From Litorimonas haliclonae (GTDB lineage: Bacteria > Pseudomonadota > Alphaproteobacteria > Caulobacterales > Maricaulaceae): a stretch of DNA of 64,000 nt. Numbering within the stretch: position 1 is the stretch's first letter; each line of letters opens with the position of its first letter. The notes under the pieces were generated by a model. The model was not told where the DNA came from and made no database searches. It was given only the letters and a program-made list of their open reading frames with translations. Positions 26,490 to 36,182 of this stretch are shown piece after piece. A program made the translations under genes and the position numbers. The DNA is taken from assembly GCF_965138505.1 (NCBI RefSeq), contig NZ_CBCSCO010000003.1, positions 62,001-126,000 on the forward strand, read 5' to 3'.

Positions 26490-27007
26490 GCTTTCTTGGG
26501 TCAAGTTCAGGACTGCGCCAAGGACAGTTTATTCAAGCCTTGCTCGCGGGTGTCTTACTGACGTTACTTGGCACGCTGAATGTGAATATTTTTAATTTCA
26601 ATGTGTCCCTGTCTTGGCTTCCGCTTTTAGTTATTGCCCTCTGGCCTCATGGCGCCCCACCAGTGAGGTCTGTGATTGCGATCCTCCTTTTAGGGCTGGC
26701 GCAAGATTGGCTCAGCATGGGCGTGCCTGGGCAGTGGGCTTTGGTTTATTTACTCTGTATTTTGTTTTTCCGGCCATTTGACCGTTTAAAACCTCTAAGT
26801 TTTACGCATTCTCTGCGCCTTTGGATCGGAGCCCTGTTTATAGCGCTACTCGTTCTGACGTTTAGTGGACGGATTATCTATAATGACTGGCCATATTGGG
26901 CGGCCCTTTTACAGCCAGCACTGCTGGCGACGCTTGCCTTTCCAGTGATTTGGATTTTACGAAACAGAATGCAGTCTTGGTTTAGCCGGCGAGAAGAGGC
27001 GCTTTGA
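26486..27007 (+). CDS. mreD: Rod shape-determining membrane protein MreD
   Basis: Polytopic inner-membrane member of the elongasome. The 173 residues form about five membrane segments, with the family pattern of NVNIFNFNVSLSWLPLLVIALWPHGAP near the second. Sequence conservation in MreD is low, so the call leans on hydrophobicity, size and position between mreC and mrdA. It overlaps mreC by four bases, and its TGA shares one base with the ATG of mrdA. Confidence 0.9.
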   Translation: MSFLGSSSGLRQGQFIQALLAGVLLTLLGTLNVNIFNFNVSLSWLPLLVIALWPHGAPPVRSVIAILLLGLAQDWLSMGVPGQWALVYLLCILFFRPFDRLKPLSFTHSLRLWIGALFIALLVLTFSGRIIYNDWPYWAALLQPALLATLAFPVIWILRNRMQSWFSRREEAL

Positions 27008-28893
27008 TGGCGCGAAAATCAAAAATCACCCCGAAAAATAGCGCCGCGGAACAGGCGGAAGCTGATAATGTCCTATCGCGGCGCACGCTATTTCTCGGAG
27101 CCGGGGGAATGGTTATGTTTGGCGTGCTGGGCGCAAGGCTATATGATCTGCAGGTCCGTAAGGCCGAGGACTATATTGCGCTGTCAGAGAATAATCGCTT
27201 CAACTATAACATAATTCTTCCCAGTCGGGGACGGATTTTGGATCGCAATAGTGAGCCCTTGGCCGTGAACCATCCCAATTATCGGGTCGTCCTCATTCCT
27301 GAGCGCTCTAAAGATATCGAAAGCGTCTTAAAGACTGTAGGAGAGGTCATTGATCTGTCTCCCAAAAGTCTCAAACGGATACATGATGATATTAGAACTA
27401 GCCCGAGATTTGTTCCAATCACTATTCAGGACAATATGGACTGGAAGACTTTTGCTGCCTTGAACATGCGAATGCACAACCTCCCTGGCATTATTCCGGA
27501 GGTCGCCGAAGGCAGGGCCTACCCCAATGGCGGAATTTTTGCCCATACGCTTGGATATATCGGGCGTGCCGGTGATGAAGACATTGCCCAGGACAAGGAC
27601 CCGCTTTTACGTCAACCGACGTTCCGCATTGGGAAAACAGGGGTCGAGGCCGCCGTTGAGGATAGGCTGCGTGGGGCTTCAGGCAAATTGAAAGTTGAGG
27701 TTAATGCCGTCGGACGCATTGTGCGTGAATGGCCGGACCCAAAAGATGAAGCGACCCCCGGGGATGATGTTTACCTCACATTGGATGCCAAGTTACAGAA
27801 ATTTGCCGCTGACCAGTTCGCGGATGATTCCGGTGGTATATCTGTCATGGATTGTGTGACGGGGGAGCTTCGTACACTTTTGTCTATGCCGAGCTTTGAC
27901 GGCAACTTATTCGTAAACGGACTAACGCAGGCAGATATGGACCGCATGAATAGCGATCCTAAGCGCCCGCAGTTCAATAAAGTTATCGGAGGAGGCTACC
28001 CGCCTGCGTCAACATTTAAAATGGTCGTTATGCTGGCGGCTTTGGAAAGCGGCCTGATTGACCCGCGAAGACCAGTTTTTTGCGTTGGGAGAATGCGGCT
28101 GGGTAATCGCTTGTTCCATTGCTGGAAACGACAAGGCCACGGGGCCATGACGATGCGGGACGGACTTAAACATTCCTGCGACACCTATTTTTATGAGATT
28201 TCTCAGGTCATCGGGATTAACCGGATAGCGGATATGGCGCGGCGTCTCGGTCTGGGGCAAAATCATGATGTCGGAATTGCCGGAGAGAAATCCGGCATTG
28301 TGCCGGATGAGGCGTGGAAAAAGGCGCGGCTAGGGTCGGGCTGGCGAATGGGTGACACCCTTAACGCATCCATTGGGCAAGGCTTTGTTCTCGCCACTCC
28401 TCTGCAGCTTTCGGTCATGGCGGCTCGGTTAGCCAATGCCCAACTTGCTTTGAAACCCTCCCTCATCATAGGAAACGGAATTCCGTCATTTGATAAACTG
28501 GATATTGATCCCGCTCATTTGGCTTTCGTAAGGGAGGCCATGCACGCCGTTTGCGAGGAGCCAGGCGGAACAGCGTATAGGCATGATAGTCTGAAATTGG
28601 GCGGTATAGAAATGGCTGGGAAGACTGGCACCGGACAGGTGCGAGGCATATCCGCCAGTGAACGGGCCACGGGTGTTCGCAAAAACAATGTCGTCCCTTG
28701 GGAACTCCGGGATCATTCTATTTTTGTCGGCTTTGCTCCTTATGATAAACCACGGTTCGCCGTTGGAACTATTGTTGAACATGGCGGGTCCGGAGCGGGC
28801 AGGGCTGCAGACATAACACGTAATGTTTTATCTGAAGCGCTTCGGCGGGACGGGATGGGTGCCAAAACCCAAAAAGAAGCGGCGGCGCTCTAA
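27007..28893 (+). CDS. mrdA: Penicillin-binding protein 2 (peptidoglycan transpeptidase)
   Basis: Class B PBP that crosslinks peptidoglycan during elongation. It has an N-terminal membrane anchor (LFLGAGGMVMFGVLGARLYDL), a PBP dimer domain with RGRILDRNSEPLAVN, and a transpeptidase domain. Active-site motifs are visible: the nucleophile in PPASTFKM (SxxK), SCDTYFYE (in the SxN position, here S-C-D) and GKTGTGQV (KTG). From the ATG at 27007 it has 628 residues; a TTG directly before it would add one. SCD in place of SxN is a normal variant in PBP2. Confidence 0.95.
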   Translation: MARKSKITPKNSAAEQAEADNVLSRRTLFLGAGGMVMFGVLGARLYDLQVRKAEDYIALSENNRFNYNIILPSRGRILDRNSEPLAVNHPNYRVVLIPERSKDIESVLKTVGEVIDLSPKSLKRIHDDIRTSPRFVPITIQDNMDWKTFAALNMRMHNLPGIIPEVAEGRAYPNGGIFAHTLGYIGRAGDEDIAQDKDPLLRQPTFRIGKTGVEAAVEDRLRGASGKLKVEVNAVGRIVREWPDPKDEATPGDDVYLTLDAKLQKFAADQFADDSGGISVMDCVTGELRTLLSMPSFDGNLFVNGLTQADMDRMNSDPKRPQFNKVIGGGYPPASTFKMVVMLAALESGLIDPRRPVFCVGRMRLGNRLFHCWKRQGHGAMTMRDGLKHSCDTYFYEISQVIGINRIADMARRLGLGQNHDVGIAGEKSGIVPDEAWKKARLGSGWRMGDTLNASIGQGFVLATPLQLSVMAARLANAQLALKPSLIIGNGIPSFDKLDIDPAHLAFVREAMHAVCEEPGGTAYRHDSLKLGGIEMAGKTGTGQVRGISASERATGVRKNNVVPWELRDHSIFVGFAPYDKPRFAVGTIVEHGGSGAGRAADITRNVLSEALRRDGMGAKTQKEAAAL

Positions 28894-30036
28894 ATGGTTG
28901 GGATACTTCCTATCGACCGATCTGGGCTTAGTCTGCGGGCCAAGCTCTACGAACTCAACTGGCTTTTACCTGTTTTGATCGCGGTCATCGGAGCTGTAGG
29001 CGTGACCATGATTTTTGCAGCAACCGATGGAGTCTGGAGCCACGGCGCGGCTCAACATGCCGTGAGAATAGGCGTTGCAGGCGTTATCATGCTTGGAATC
29101 GCACTTATCGATATAAAAGTTTGGTACACGTTGTCTTACCCAGCCTATTTCGGCGCCTTAGTTCTCTTGATTGGCGTGGAGATTATGGGCGTCAACGTAA
29201 ATGGGTCCCAGCGCTGGCTTGACCTTGGACTGATGCGTATTCAACCCTCTGAAATTATGAAACTGGCTATCGTCATGGCTTTGGCTCGTTATTATCACGA
29301 TCTGGCGCGGTGGCGCATTTCTCATATTAGTGGCCTAATAGGAGCGCTTCTGCTGATTTCTGTTCCGATGGCTCTAATTTTACACCAGCCTGACCTGGGT
29401 ACGACGCTCTTACTTGGGGCGACAGGAGTGGTGATAGTTTTTCTGGCGGGCGTAAGTTGGCGGGTTATCGGGTTCGCTTCCCTATTAATGGCGGTAGGTT
29501 TGCCTTTATTTATTCAGTTTGGGCTAAAGGAATATCAAAGAGACCGAATTTGGACGTTTCTTGATCCGTCCCGCGATCCAAGCGGAGCAAGTTATCACAT
29601 TACCCAGTCCAAAATCGCTCTTGGAAGCGGCGGGGTCTCCGGCAAGGGGTTCATGAACGGGACCCAAAGACAAGGCGACTATGTTCCGGAAAATAGAACG
29701 GATTTTATTTTCACGGTTATTGGAGAAGAATTTGGTCTGATCGGCAGTTTGATGACCATAGTCCTGTATATCGCGGTTATAAGCTTGTGCATCTTCCTTG
29801 CCATGAAGTGTAAATCAACTTTTTCTAAATTGTTGATTCTAGGGCTAATCACAACTTTCACGCTCTATATCTTTATTAATCTAGGTATGGTGATGGGACT
29901 CATGCCGGTTGTGGGGGTTCCGCTCCCGCTAATCTCTTATGGCGGTACTGTTGTGATGGCTGTTATGGCGGGGTTTGGACTGATTTTATCTGCTCACTTA
30001 CACAGAAATAGTGAGCTTCCCAGAACCCGTCTCTAG
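28894..30036 (+). CDS. mrdB: Rod shape-determining peptidoglycan glycosyltransferase RodA
   Basis: SEDS-family polymerase that builds glycan strands together with PBP2. The 380 residues have about ten membrane segments. Family signatures include NGSQRWLDLG, QPSEIMKLAIV, HQPDLGTTL (with the catalytic-region aspartate), RTDFIFTVIGEEFG and PVVGVPLPLISYGGT near the end. The ATG directly follows the mrdA stop (TAAATG). It ends the mre operon. Confidence 0.96.
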   Translation: MVGILPIDRSGLSLRAKLYELNWLLPVLIAVIGAVGVTMIFAATDGVWSHGAAQHAVRIGVAGVIMLGIALIDIKVWYTLSYPAYFGALVLLIGVEIMGVNVNGSQRWLDLGLMRIQPSEIMKLAIVMALARYYHDLARWRISHISGLIGALLLISVPMALILHQPDLGTTLLLGATGVVIVFLAGVSWRVIGFASLLMAVGLPLFIQFGLKEYQRDRIWTFLDPSRDPSGASYHITQSKIALGSGGVSGKGFMNGTQRQGDYVPENRTDFIFTVIGEEFGLIGSLMTIVLYIAVISLCIFLAMKCKSTFSKLLILGLITTFTLYIFINLGMVMGLMPVVGVPLPLISYGGTVVMAVMAGFGLILSAHLHRNSELPRTRL

Positions 30037-30199
30037 TTCAAGGCCGATGGCCCAAAGAAAATGTCACATATTTTTAGATTCAGCACAAACAACTCGCGCT
30101 CTTAGCTTGACCGCATGATGGATTTCCTTAATCACAAAGCCAGATTAGAATGCGCTCAAGAGAAGCGGCATCTATCAGGGAACACAGAAGGGATATCAA

Positions 30200-31618
30200 A
30201 TGGCTTCAATTGCGGCTCCGGGCAAGGCTCAATGGTCTTCACGTTTTGCATTCATTATGGCGGCCGTGGGGTCGTCTGTCGGACTTGGGAACTTATGGCG
30301 CTTTTCTTCTGAAGCCGGGACGAATGGAGGGGGCGCGTTCATCCTTATCTATCTTCTCGCCGTTTTATTCGTCTGCATCCCAGTTTTGATGAGTGAATAT
30401 ATGGTTGGCCGCTCGGGTAATGTGGCCAATGCTGTTGGGTCAGTTGATGATGTCGCCCAGCGGTCAGGACGGAGCCGGAACTGGCGCGGCGCAGCCTGGG
30501 TCGGGATGCTGGCCGGTTTCTTTATCGTCACATTTTACTGCGTGATTGCTGGCTGGGTTCTTAGGTATATTTTCTTTTTCTTATCAAATGGCTTCTCTGG
30601 AATGGCGCCGGATGACGTGGCTGCGCGATTTGTCGAATTTATCAGTAATCCAATAGCTGTTCTGCCATGGTTTTTAGCGTTCGCTTTAATCACGATTTGG
30701 CTTGTTAGCCGTGGTGTGAACAAAGGAATTGAGTGGGCGGCCACAATGCTCATGCCAGCCTTCTTCGTCCTATTAGCTTGTTTGGCAGTTTTCGCGCTCG
30801 TCACCAATCTAAGTGATGGAGGCACAGCGGCGGCACTTGAGTTCCTTTACGTTCCTGACTGGAACGAAATGATGACGAAAAACCCTGAAATTTCAGCTGT
30901 GTCCAATATTGGGAGTGTTGCCAATGCTGCGCTTGGACAAGCCTTTTTCTCGGTCAGCGTCGGCAGTGCGATCATGATTACTTACGGGTCTTACATCCCG
31001 AATGATGTTTCTCTACCAAAGGCCGCGACAACTGTGGCGATAATGGACTCAATGGTTGCTTTGATTGCTGGTTTGGCCATTTTCCCAATTGTTTTCGGGT
31101 CAGGTCTGTCAGAGAGTGCGGGTCCTGCGCTTCTATTCATCACCCTGCCAAATGCCTTTGAAGCAATGGGCATTATTGGGCCAGTTGTAGGCGCTGCGTT
31201 CTTCTTCCTCGCTTTCTTTGCAGCGATTACCTCTTCGGTTTCTTTGCTGGAGCCATCTGCAGCTTATGCGAGTGAAAAATTCAACATGTCCAAGTCTAAA
31301 GCGGCGTGGGTTGTTGGGGGGCTAATGATTGCCATCGGACTCTTTTCTGTCTTTGGCGTAGGGGAGGGCGGTGCGACACCATCTCTCGACGCTATTGACG
31401 GTTTTACCAGTAAAGTAATGCTTCCATTGGCTGGATTCCTGATCATTATCTTTGTGGGCTGGAGAATGGACTCAAGACTTGTCCATGAGCAAATCAAGGG
31501 TGAAGGCGAAAAACTTGGGAAAGTCATATTCTTCTTTTGCCGCTGGGTTGCGCCGATTTTTGTCGGTGCTGTGATGGTGACCTCGATCATGTCTTATATT
31601 CGTAGCTTCACAGGTTAA
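30200..31618 (+). CDS. Sodium-dependent transporter of the NSS (SNF) family
   Basis: Sodium-coupled symporter of the neurotransmitter:sodium symporter family, in bacteria usually for amino acids. The 472 residues form about 12 membrane segments. Segment 1 has the signature FAFIMAAVGSSVGLGNLWRFSSEAGTNGGGAF, with the unwound GLGNLWRFP-like substrate and sodium site (here FSS instead of FPY). NIGSVANAALGQAFFSVSVGSAIMITYGSYI lies in segment 6. The ATG at 30200 has GAAGGGA upstream. It stands alone between rodA and an orphan lipoprotein. The substrate is not predictable. Confidence 0.9.
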   Translation: MASIAAPGKAQWSSRFAFIMAAVGSSVGLGNLWRFSSEAGTNGGGAFILIYLLAVLFVCIPVLMSEYMVGRSGNVANAVGSVDDVAQRSGRSRNWRGAAWVGMLAGFFIVTFYCVIAGWVLRYIFFFLSNGFSGMAPDDVAARFVEFISNPIAVLPWFLAFALITIWLVSRGVNKGIEWAATMLMPAFFVLLACLAVFALVTNLSDGGTAAALEFLYVPDWNEMMTKNPEISAVSNIGSVANAALGQAFFSVSVGSAIMITYGSYIPNDVSLPKAATTVAIMDSMVALIAGLAIFPIVFGSGLSESAGPALLFITLPNAFEAMGIIGPVVGAAFFFLAFFAAITSSVSLLEPSAAYASEKFNMSKSKAAWVVGGLMIAIGLFSVFGVGEGGATPSLDAIDGFTSKVMLPLAGFLIIIFVGWRMDSRLVHEQIKGEGEKLGKVIFFFCRWVAPIFVGAVMVTSIMSYIRSFTG

Positions 31619-31788
31619 TTCTTGGAAGGGCTATGAATTTGCACATTGCAGCGGCTATTTTGCCGCTCTATGTAAATGTTAACGGTTTTATGGGTATGAA
31701 CATTCAGGGAGTGTTCAGCATAGATCATTGAGTGTGGGCGACAGATTTAGAAGCCGTCACGAAGGTGTCGGGGGTATTGGGACCAAAT

Positions 31789-32421
31789 ATGCGCCATTGC
31801 ATGCGGAAATCGCAAATTACACTTCGCGTAGTAGTGATATCTGCATGCCTATTGAGTTCTGCCTGCGCTACAGTTGATATGTCTGATATGGCCTCGACCA
31901 AGTCGTTAGATGCATCCAATGCAACAGACGTGAACGTTGTTGAGCGCGCCGCTGCGAAACTTTATTCAGTCTTTACCAATCGCGGTTTTGTCGCAAAGGA
32001 CTCCCGTAACAAAATGCGCTCGGCGGCTTTGACTCTTTTAAAGGGGCTGGAGAATAAACCACTGAATGAGGACGTAAATTACGCCCAGTCCGTTAGTTCT
32101 CTTGATGCTTTGGAAACGGATATTGAGCTGGCCCGTGGTTATGTTGACCAAACGCGACAAGCGGCAGAGATATATCTCGCTATGGCTCCGGGAGAAACGT
32201 CTTTGCGAAAAGAGTTGGCGAGCTTGGAGAAATCCTTGATTGCTTCAAAAGAGGCCCAAGATACTTTTGCTGAGGCTCTTTTATTGAAAAACCAGCCTAA
32301 AAATAATGCTGAATTCCTGCAATTTTCAGCGAGCGTAGATTTTCTCCGCCGGGCCACGGACGCTTTTGGAGATCGGGTCCGCTCCGATGCTATGGAACTC
32401 GGCAAAGACGCCATTGGGTAG
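31789..32421 (+). CDS. Uncharacterised lipoprotein
   Basis: Secreted lipoprotein of about 210 residues. After a basic start there is a hydrophobic segment (LRVVVISACLLSSAC) with a lipobox. The mature part is predicted to be mostly alpha-helical, with acidic and alanine-rich segments (for example ALETDIELARGYVDQTRQAAEIY) that may form coiled coils. No known domain is recognised. ATGs at 31789 and 31801 both place the signal correctly; a GTG at 31732 would add an implausible leader. The gap upstream has a weak hairpin (31650-31667) but no clear promoter. Confidence 0.7.
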   Translation: MRHCMRKSQITLRVVVISACLLSSACATVDMSDMASTKSLDASNATDVNVVERAAAKLYSVFTNRGFVAKDSRNKMRSAALTLLKGLENKPLNEDVNYAQSVSSLDALETDIELARGYVDQTRQAAEIYLAMAPGETSLRKELASLEKSLIASKEAQDTFAEALLLKNQPKNNAEFLQFSASVDFLRRATDAFGDRVRSDAMELGKDAIG

Positions 32422-32587
32422 CCCGTTTTTGAGCAATTTGCCTTAAAGCTTTGCTTCCGCGAATTAGCAATCGATACGTGAAGTCATAAATATACACGTG
32501 TTGGGCTGATCTTTTTAACTGACAGTTTATTGCTACAAATAGAACCTTTGCTTGACGGGGACGTTGCTTGTTTGCAACTTGTTCTAG

Positions 32588-33718
32588 ATGTCTGACAACG
32601 AACAATATATGCTTACAGAGCAAGGCCAGACCTTGCTTGTTAAGGCCCGGGGTGACTGGACGTTTGAAAACGCCAAAGTCCTGTATGAGAGGTTGTCTGA
32701 CTGGCAGGACTCAACGGATCTTACAGAAGTTCGCTACGACTTTTCAGAAATGACAGAACTGGACACGTCAGGGGCATACCTTCTTGCGCGGGTCCTGGAA
32801 GGTGCCGAGGGCGAGAGAAGAAGCTGGAATATTGATCAAGGCAGTAAGGGCCAAATGACGTTAATGAAGGCAGCGTGCGAAGCGCTGCGCGGGGATCCCC
32901 CCACTCATACACGCCAGTGGTATGACACGCTTATCCGGCTCGGCATTGCGACAGAGCGTTTCGGCAAAGAAGTTTGGGAAACTCTGGCATTTATCGGGCA
33001 TTTTTTCTCGGTCTTGGGTCGTTTGCTTCTAACGCCCACTAAAATTCGATGGAAGTCGGTTGTCGCGCTCATTGAAGACGTGGGGCTTGATGCGGCGCCG
33101 ATTGTTATGGTGCTGAGCTTCTTTATCGGAGCAGTAATAGCTTATATGGGCGCAAACCTTCTTGCCTCTTTCGGGGCGAGTGTTTTCATGGTTGATTTGG
33201 TTGGTTTTGCCGTCCTGAGGGAATTAGCGCCAATTATCACGGCTATCTTGCTAGCAGGTCGATCAGATTCCGCCTTTACGGCCCAAATCGGCGCCATGAA
33301 AATGCGTCAGGAAATTGACGCCATGACGGTGATAGGTCTGGATACTTATGAGACCCTCGTCGTGCCTCGCGCCATTGCCTGTGTGGTGGTGACACCAATT
33401 TTGACTTTCTTAGCTATGATGAGCGGTATTTTCGGCGGAATGTTAGTCGCATGGAGCGGCGGCGCGGACATTTCTCCTGTTATGTTCTTGGGCCGTTTCC
33501 GCGAGGCTATAGACTTGACCCAGTTCGGCGTCGGCCTCGTCAAGACCCCTATTTTTGGCTTGATTATTGCAATTATTGGATGCCGACAGGGATTAGCAGT
33601 GACGGGCAGCGTAGAGTCTTTGGGTTCCAGAACAACCACTAGCGTAGTTCAGGCGATTTTCGCTGTTATTGCTGTGGACGCTATGTTTGCGATTTTATTC
33701 TACCAGATAGGTGTTTAA
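32588..33718 (+). CDS. mlaE: ABC transporter permease MlaE with N-terminal STAS domain
   Basis: Permease of a Mla-type system that moves phospholipids between the membranes. Residues about 1-95 resemble a STAS domain (GDWTFENAKVLYERLSDW ... YDFSEMTELDTSGAYLL), with the conserved DTSG loop; in E. coli this domain is the separate protein MlaB. Residues about 120-376 form the MlaE permease, with VRELAPIITAILLAGRSDSAFTAQIGAMK as its signature (here VLRELAP). The STAS fusion is common in alphaproteobacteria. Its stop shares one base with the start of mlaF. Confidence 0.92.
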   Translation: MSDNEQYMLTEQGQTLLVKARGDWTFENAKVLYERLSDWQDSTDLTEVRYDFSEMTELDTSGAYLLARVLEGAEGERRSWNIDQGSKGQMTLMKAACEALRGDPPTHTRQWYDTLIRLGIATERFGKEVWETLAFIGHFFSVLGRLLLTPTKIRWKSVVALIEDVGLDAAPIVMVLSFFIGAVIAYMGANLLASFGASVFMVDLVGFAVLRELAPIITAILLAGRSDSAFTAQIGAMKMRQEIDAMTVIGLDTYETLVVPRAIACVVVTPILTFLAMMSGIFGGMLVAWSGGADISPVMFLGRFREAIDLTQFGVGLVKTPIFGLIIAIIGCRQGLAVTGSVESLGSRTTTSVVQAIFAVIAVDAMFAILFYQIGV

Positions 33719-34527
33719 TGAAAGCGCAGATTAAAAACGACGCTCCGCCCATGGAAGCGAGAGGTCTCCTCACGCAATTCGGAGCGAATGTTATTCACGA
33801 AAATCTCGATTTTCGGATTAACCGTGGAGAAATTGTCGGGCTTGTGGGCGGCTCAGGCTCGGGAAAGTCGGTACTCATGAATACGATGCTCGGTCTGAAG
33901 GAACCTGAGGGCGGGGTCGTTCGGTATTTCGGGGAAGATCGACGGGACCTTTCATTTGAAGAGCGGCGCGCGATCAATAATGAAATCGGTGTGCTGTTTC
34001 AGGGAGGCGCGCTCTTCTCTTCATTGACTGTTCGTCAGAATATTATAGTGCCCCTGCGTGAGCACACCGATTTGCCCGAAGAGTTGATGTGCGAGCTGGC
34101 TGATATGAAGATTCATATGGTTGGCTTGCCGCCAGAATCGGCCACGCTTTATCCTTCTGATTTATCAGGCGGCATGAGAAAAAGAGCGGGTCTGGCCCGA
34201 TCCCTTGCGCTTGATCCATCCCTATTGTTTCTCGACGAACCCACGGCCGGGCTTGACCCTATTGGCGCTCATGCTTTTGATGAACTGATTTTGGGGTTGA
34301 GAGACGCCATGAATTTGACCGTTTTGATGGTGACCCATGATTTGGATAGTCTTTATGCCATCTGTGACCGTGTGGCAGTTTTGGTTGATAAACATATTGC
34401 GATTGCCGATAAGTTAGAAAAGGTTCAGAAATATGATCATCCTTGGGTGAAAGAGTATTTTGATGGGCCGAGATCCCGGGCGGCTATGTCGGCCGGTGGA
34501 AAGTCCAAGACGAAGGCGGCTAACTGA
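33718..34527 (+). CDS. mlaF: Phospholipid ABC transporter ATP-binding protein MlaF
   Basis: Cytoplasmic ATPase of the Mla lipid transporter. The 269 residues contain Walker A GGSGSGKSV (about 43-51), the Q-loop LFQGGALFSSLTV, the signature LSGGMRKRAGLARSLA and Walker B LLFLDEPTAGLDPIGA. The H-loop is VTHDLD. GALFSSLTV after the Q-loop is the hallmark of the MlaF/MkL subfamily. It is flanked by mlaE (one-base overlap) and mlaD (two-base gap). Confidence 0.95.
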   Translation: MKAQIKNDAPPMEARGLLTQFGANVIHENLDFRINRGEIVGLVGGSGSGKSVLMNTMLGLKEPEGGVVRYFGEDRRDLSFEERRAINNEIGVLFQGGALFSSLTVRQNIIVPLREHTDLPEELMCELADMKIHMVGLPPESATLYPSDLSGGMRKRAGLARSLALDPSLLFLDEPTAGLDPIGAHAFDELILGLRDAMNLTVLMVTHDLDSLYAICDRVAVLVDKHIAIADKLEKVQKYDHPWVKEYFDGPRSRAAMSAGGKSKTKAAN

Positions 34528-34529
34528 TT

Positions 34530-35507
34530 ATGGAAAATAAGGCCCACTACGCCCTGATCGGAATCTTTGTACTGCTATCTATGGTCGCGGCACTGGCATT
34601 CATGGCGTGGCTCGCAAACGCCCAATTAGACCAAAAATATGATGAATACGAAGTGAGTTTTAATGGCCCCGTGCGAGGCCTGACGCAAGGAAGCGAGGTT
34701 CGGTTTAACGGATTGAAGGTCGGGGAGGTCCTTGGACTGCGTCTGGACGCTAAAGATACAAACACTGTTCTGGCAGAAATCCAGGTGATCGCCGATACGC
34801 CTGTGGACACGAAAAGTTATGCCCGTTTGGAACCGCTAGGCCTGACAGGACTAAGTTATATTCAGATTTTTTCAGGTGGTGAAGAGTTCCCGCTTCTTAA
34901 AGATTTACCAGGAAAGGGGCCGAAACGTATTGAAGGCCAGATGAGTCAGCTGGACACGTTCTTAGATGGCGGCGGATCCGTCATAGAAAGCGCCGGGAGA
35001 GCCTTGAAGTCAGTAAATGACGTCTTGTCCGAAGATGCCATTGAAGACTTTCATCAAATATTGAGTAACATTGAGAAGGTGACAGGCGATCTCGACGCCT
35101 CAGAACTGGATATGGACCAAGTCAATAATATGTTCGTCTCTGTTGCTAATGCTGCTGACAGAATTGCGATAACGGCGGACAGTATCACGGAGACTTCTGG
35201 CTCAATTAACGATGTGGTTGATGGAGATGTGAAAGACATTATCGCCCGGGCTGAAGAAAGCCTTGATAATGTGGACACTGCGTTGGCGTCCTATAACGAA
35301 CTCGCAGGTCAGGGGAACGAGCTGATTGTCGATGCCAGAGACGCCATTAACCGGCTTTCCAATTCAGGCCTAACGGACTTAGAAGAAACTGTTGATGCGA
35401 TACGCCGTCTTGTCGAAACCTTGGGACGTGTGGCCGACGGTTTGGAACAGAATCCGTCCCAGTTCATAGTCGGGGCAGAACGTGAAACAGTGGACTTGCC
35501 CCAATGA
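34530..35507 (+). CDS. mlaD: MlaD-type lipid-binding MCE protein
   Basis: Membrane-anchored MCE-domain protein that forms a ring for lipids in the periplasm. There is one N-terminal anchor (ALIGIFVLLSMVAALAFMAWL), then an MCE domain (about residues 35-115: YEVSFNGPVRGLTQGSEVRFNGLKVGEV). A long predicted helical region (about 140-315) follows, with Asp/Ser-rich heptad-like patterning. The C-terminal extension makes it 325 residues, much longer than E. coli MlaD (183) and closer to other MCE proteins of alphaproteobacteria. Its end overlaps the next gene by four bases. Confidence 0.92.
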   Translation: MENKAHYALIGIFVLLSMVAALAFMAWLANAQLDQKYDEYEVSFNGPVRGLTQGSEVRFNGLKVGEVLGLRLDAKDTNTVLAEIQVIADTPVDTKSYARLEPLGLTGLSYIQIFSGGEEFPLLKDLPGKGPKRIEGQMSQLDTFLDGGGSVIESAGRALKSVNDVLSEDAIEDFHQILSNIEKVTGDLDASELDMDQVNNMFVSVANAADRIAITADSITETSGSINDVVDGDVKDIIARAEESLDNVDTALASYNELAGQGNELIVDARDAINRLSNSGLTDLEETVDAIRRLVETLGRVADGLEQNPSQFIVGAERETVDLPQ

Positions 35508-36160
35508 TGAATTTTTCCGTGTTTAAACCTATTAAACTCTCATTCGCCGCTATGATGGGCCTATTTACCGCTCTGTCTATAAGCGCCTGCTCAGTGTTAC
35601 CTGACCCGGCTCCGGCAGACACCGTATATCGATTGACGACTGCCCCAAATTCAGTGGCAAGTGATGTTGATGCGGCTGTTATCCGTATTGATCGCCCGAG
35701 CGCGCCAATTGTGTTTCAGAACCGCGATGTTGTCGTCTCTCCTGACGGTCAACGTTTAGCCTCCGCCTCACAGGCAAAATGGTCTGAAATTACTCCGATA
35801 TTGGTTCAGAACTCTTTTGTTGAAATTCTTTCTGCCAGAGAGGACCTAATTGGGGTATTGCCGTCTTCGGGCGCTCGAACGGATACACGGGTTCAACTGA
35901 CGATTAAGAATTTTGAAGCTCAATTTGATCAAGGGTCGCAATCAGCTCCCAAGGCTGTCGTTCGATATAGCGCGACTTTTGCAAATGCGTCAGACCGTTC
36001 TTTGATCGGGACATATGAGATTACAAAAATGAAAAGAGCAAATGCGGCATCTGTTTCCTCGATCGTGGAAGCAATTTCCGCTGCGAATCGTGAAGCGTTA
36101 TCAGATATTTCAGATTGGCTGGCGATAGAATCTCAAAAGCTCAACGAAAACCAGGCTTAA
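35504..36160 (+). CDS. ABC-type transport auxiliary lipoprotein (PqiC-like)
   Basis: Outer-membrane lipoprotein partner of MCE transporters. After a signal with lipobox (LSISACSV), the mature 190 residues resemble the PF03886 auxiliary component: YRLTTAPNS, AVIRIDRPSAPIVFQNRDVVVSPDGQRL, then WSEITPILVQNSFVEIL. It is the last gene of the mlaE-mlaF-mlaD operon and overlaps mlaD (ATGATGA). It probably supplies the outer-membrane end of the lipid path. Alternative start at 35507 would change the product by one residue. Confidence 0.88.
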   Translation: MMNFSVFKPIKLSFAAMMGLFTALSISACSVLPDPAPADTVYRLTTAPNSVASDVDAAVIRIDRPSAPIVFQNRDVVVSPDGQRLASASQAKWSEITPILVQNSFVEILSAREDLIGVLPSSGARTDTRVQLTIKNFEAQFDQGSQSAPKAVVRYSATFANASDRSLIGTYEITKMKRANAASVSSIVEAISAANREALSDISDWLAIESQKLNENQA

Positions 36161-36182
36161 ATTGACAATCTGCTGAGCGAGC

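Noticed and set aside
31686..31720. LexA box near the orphan lipoprotein (GAACATTCAGGGAGTGTTC)
   Set aside because: Alphaproteobacterial LexA sites are GTTC-N7-GTTC; the spacing and orientation here do not fit.
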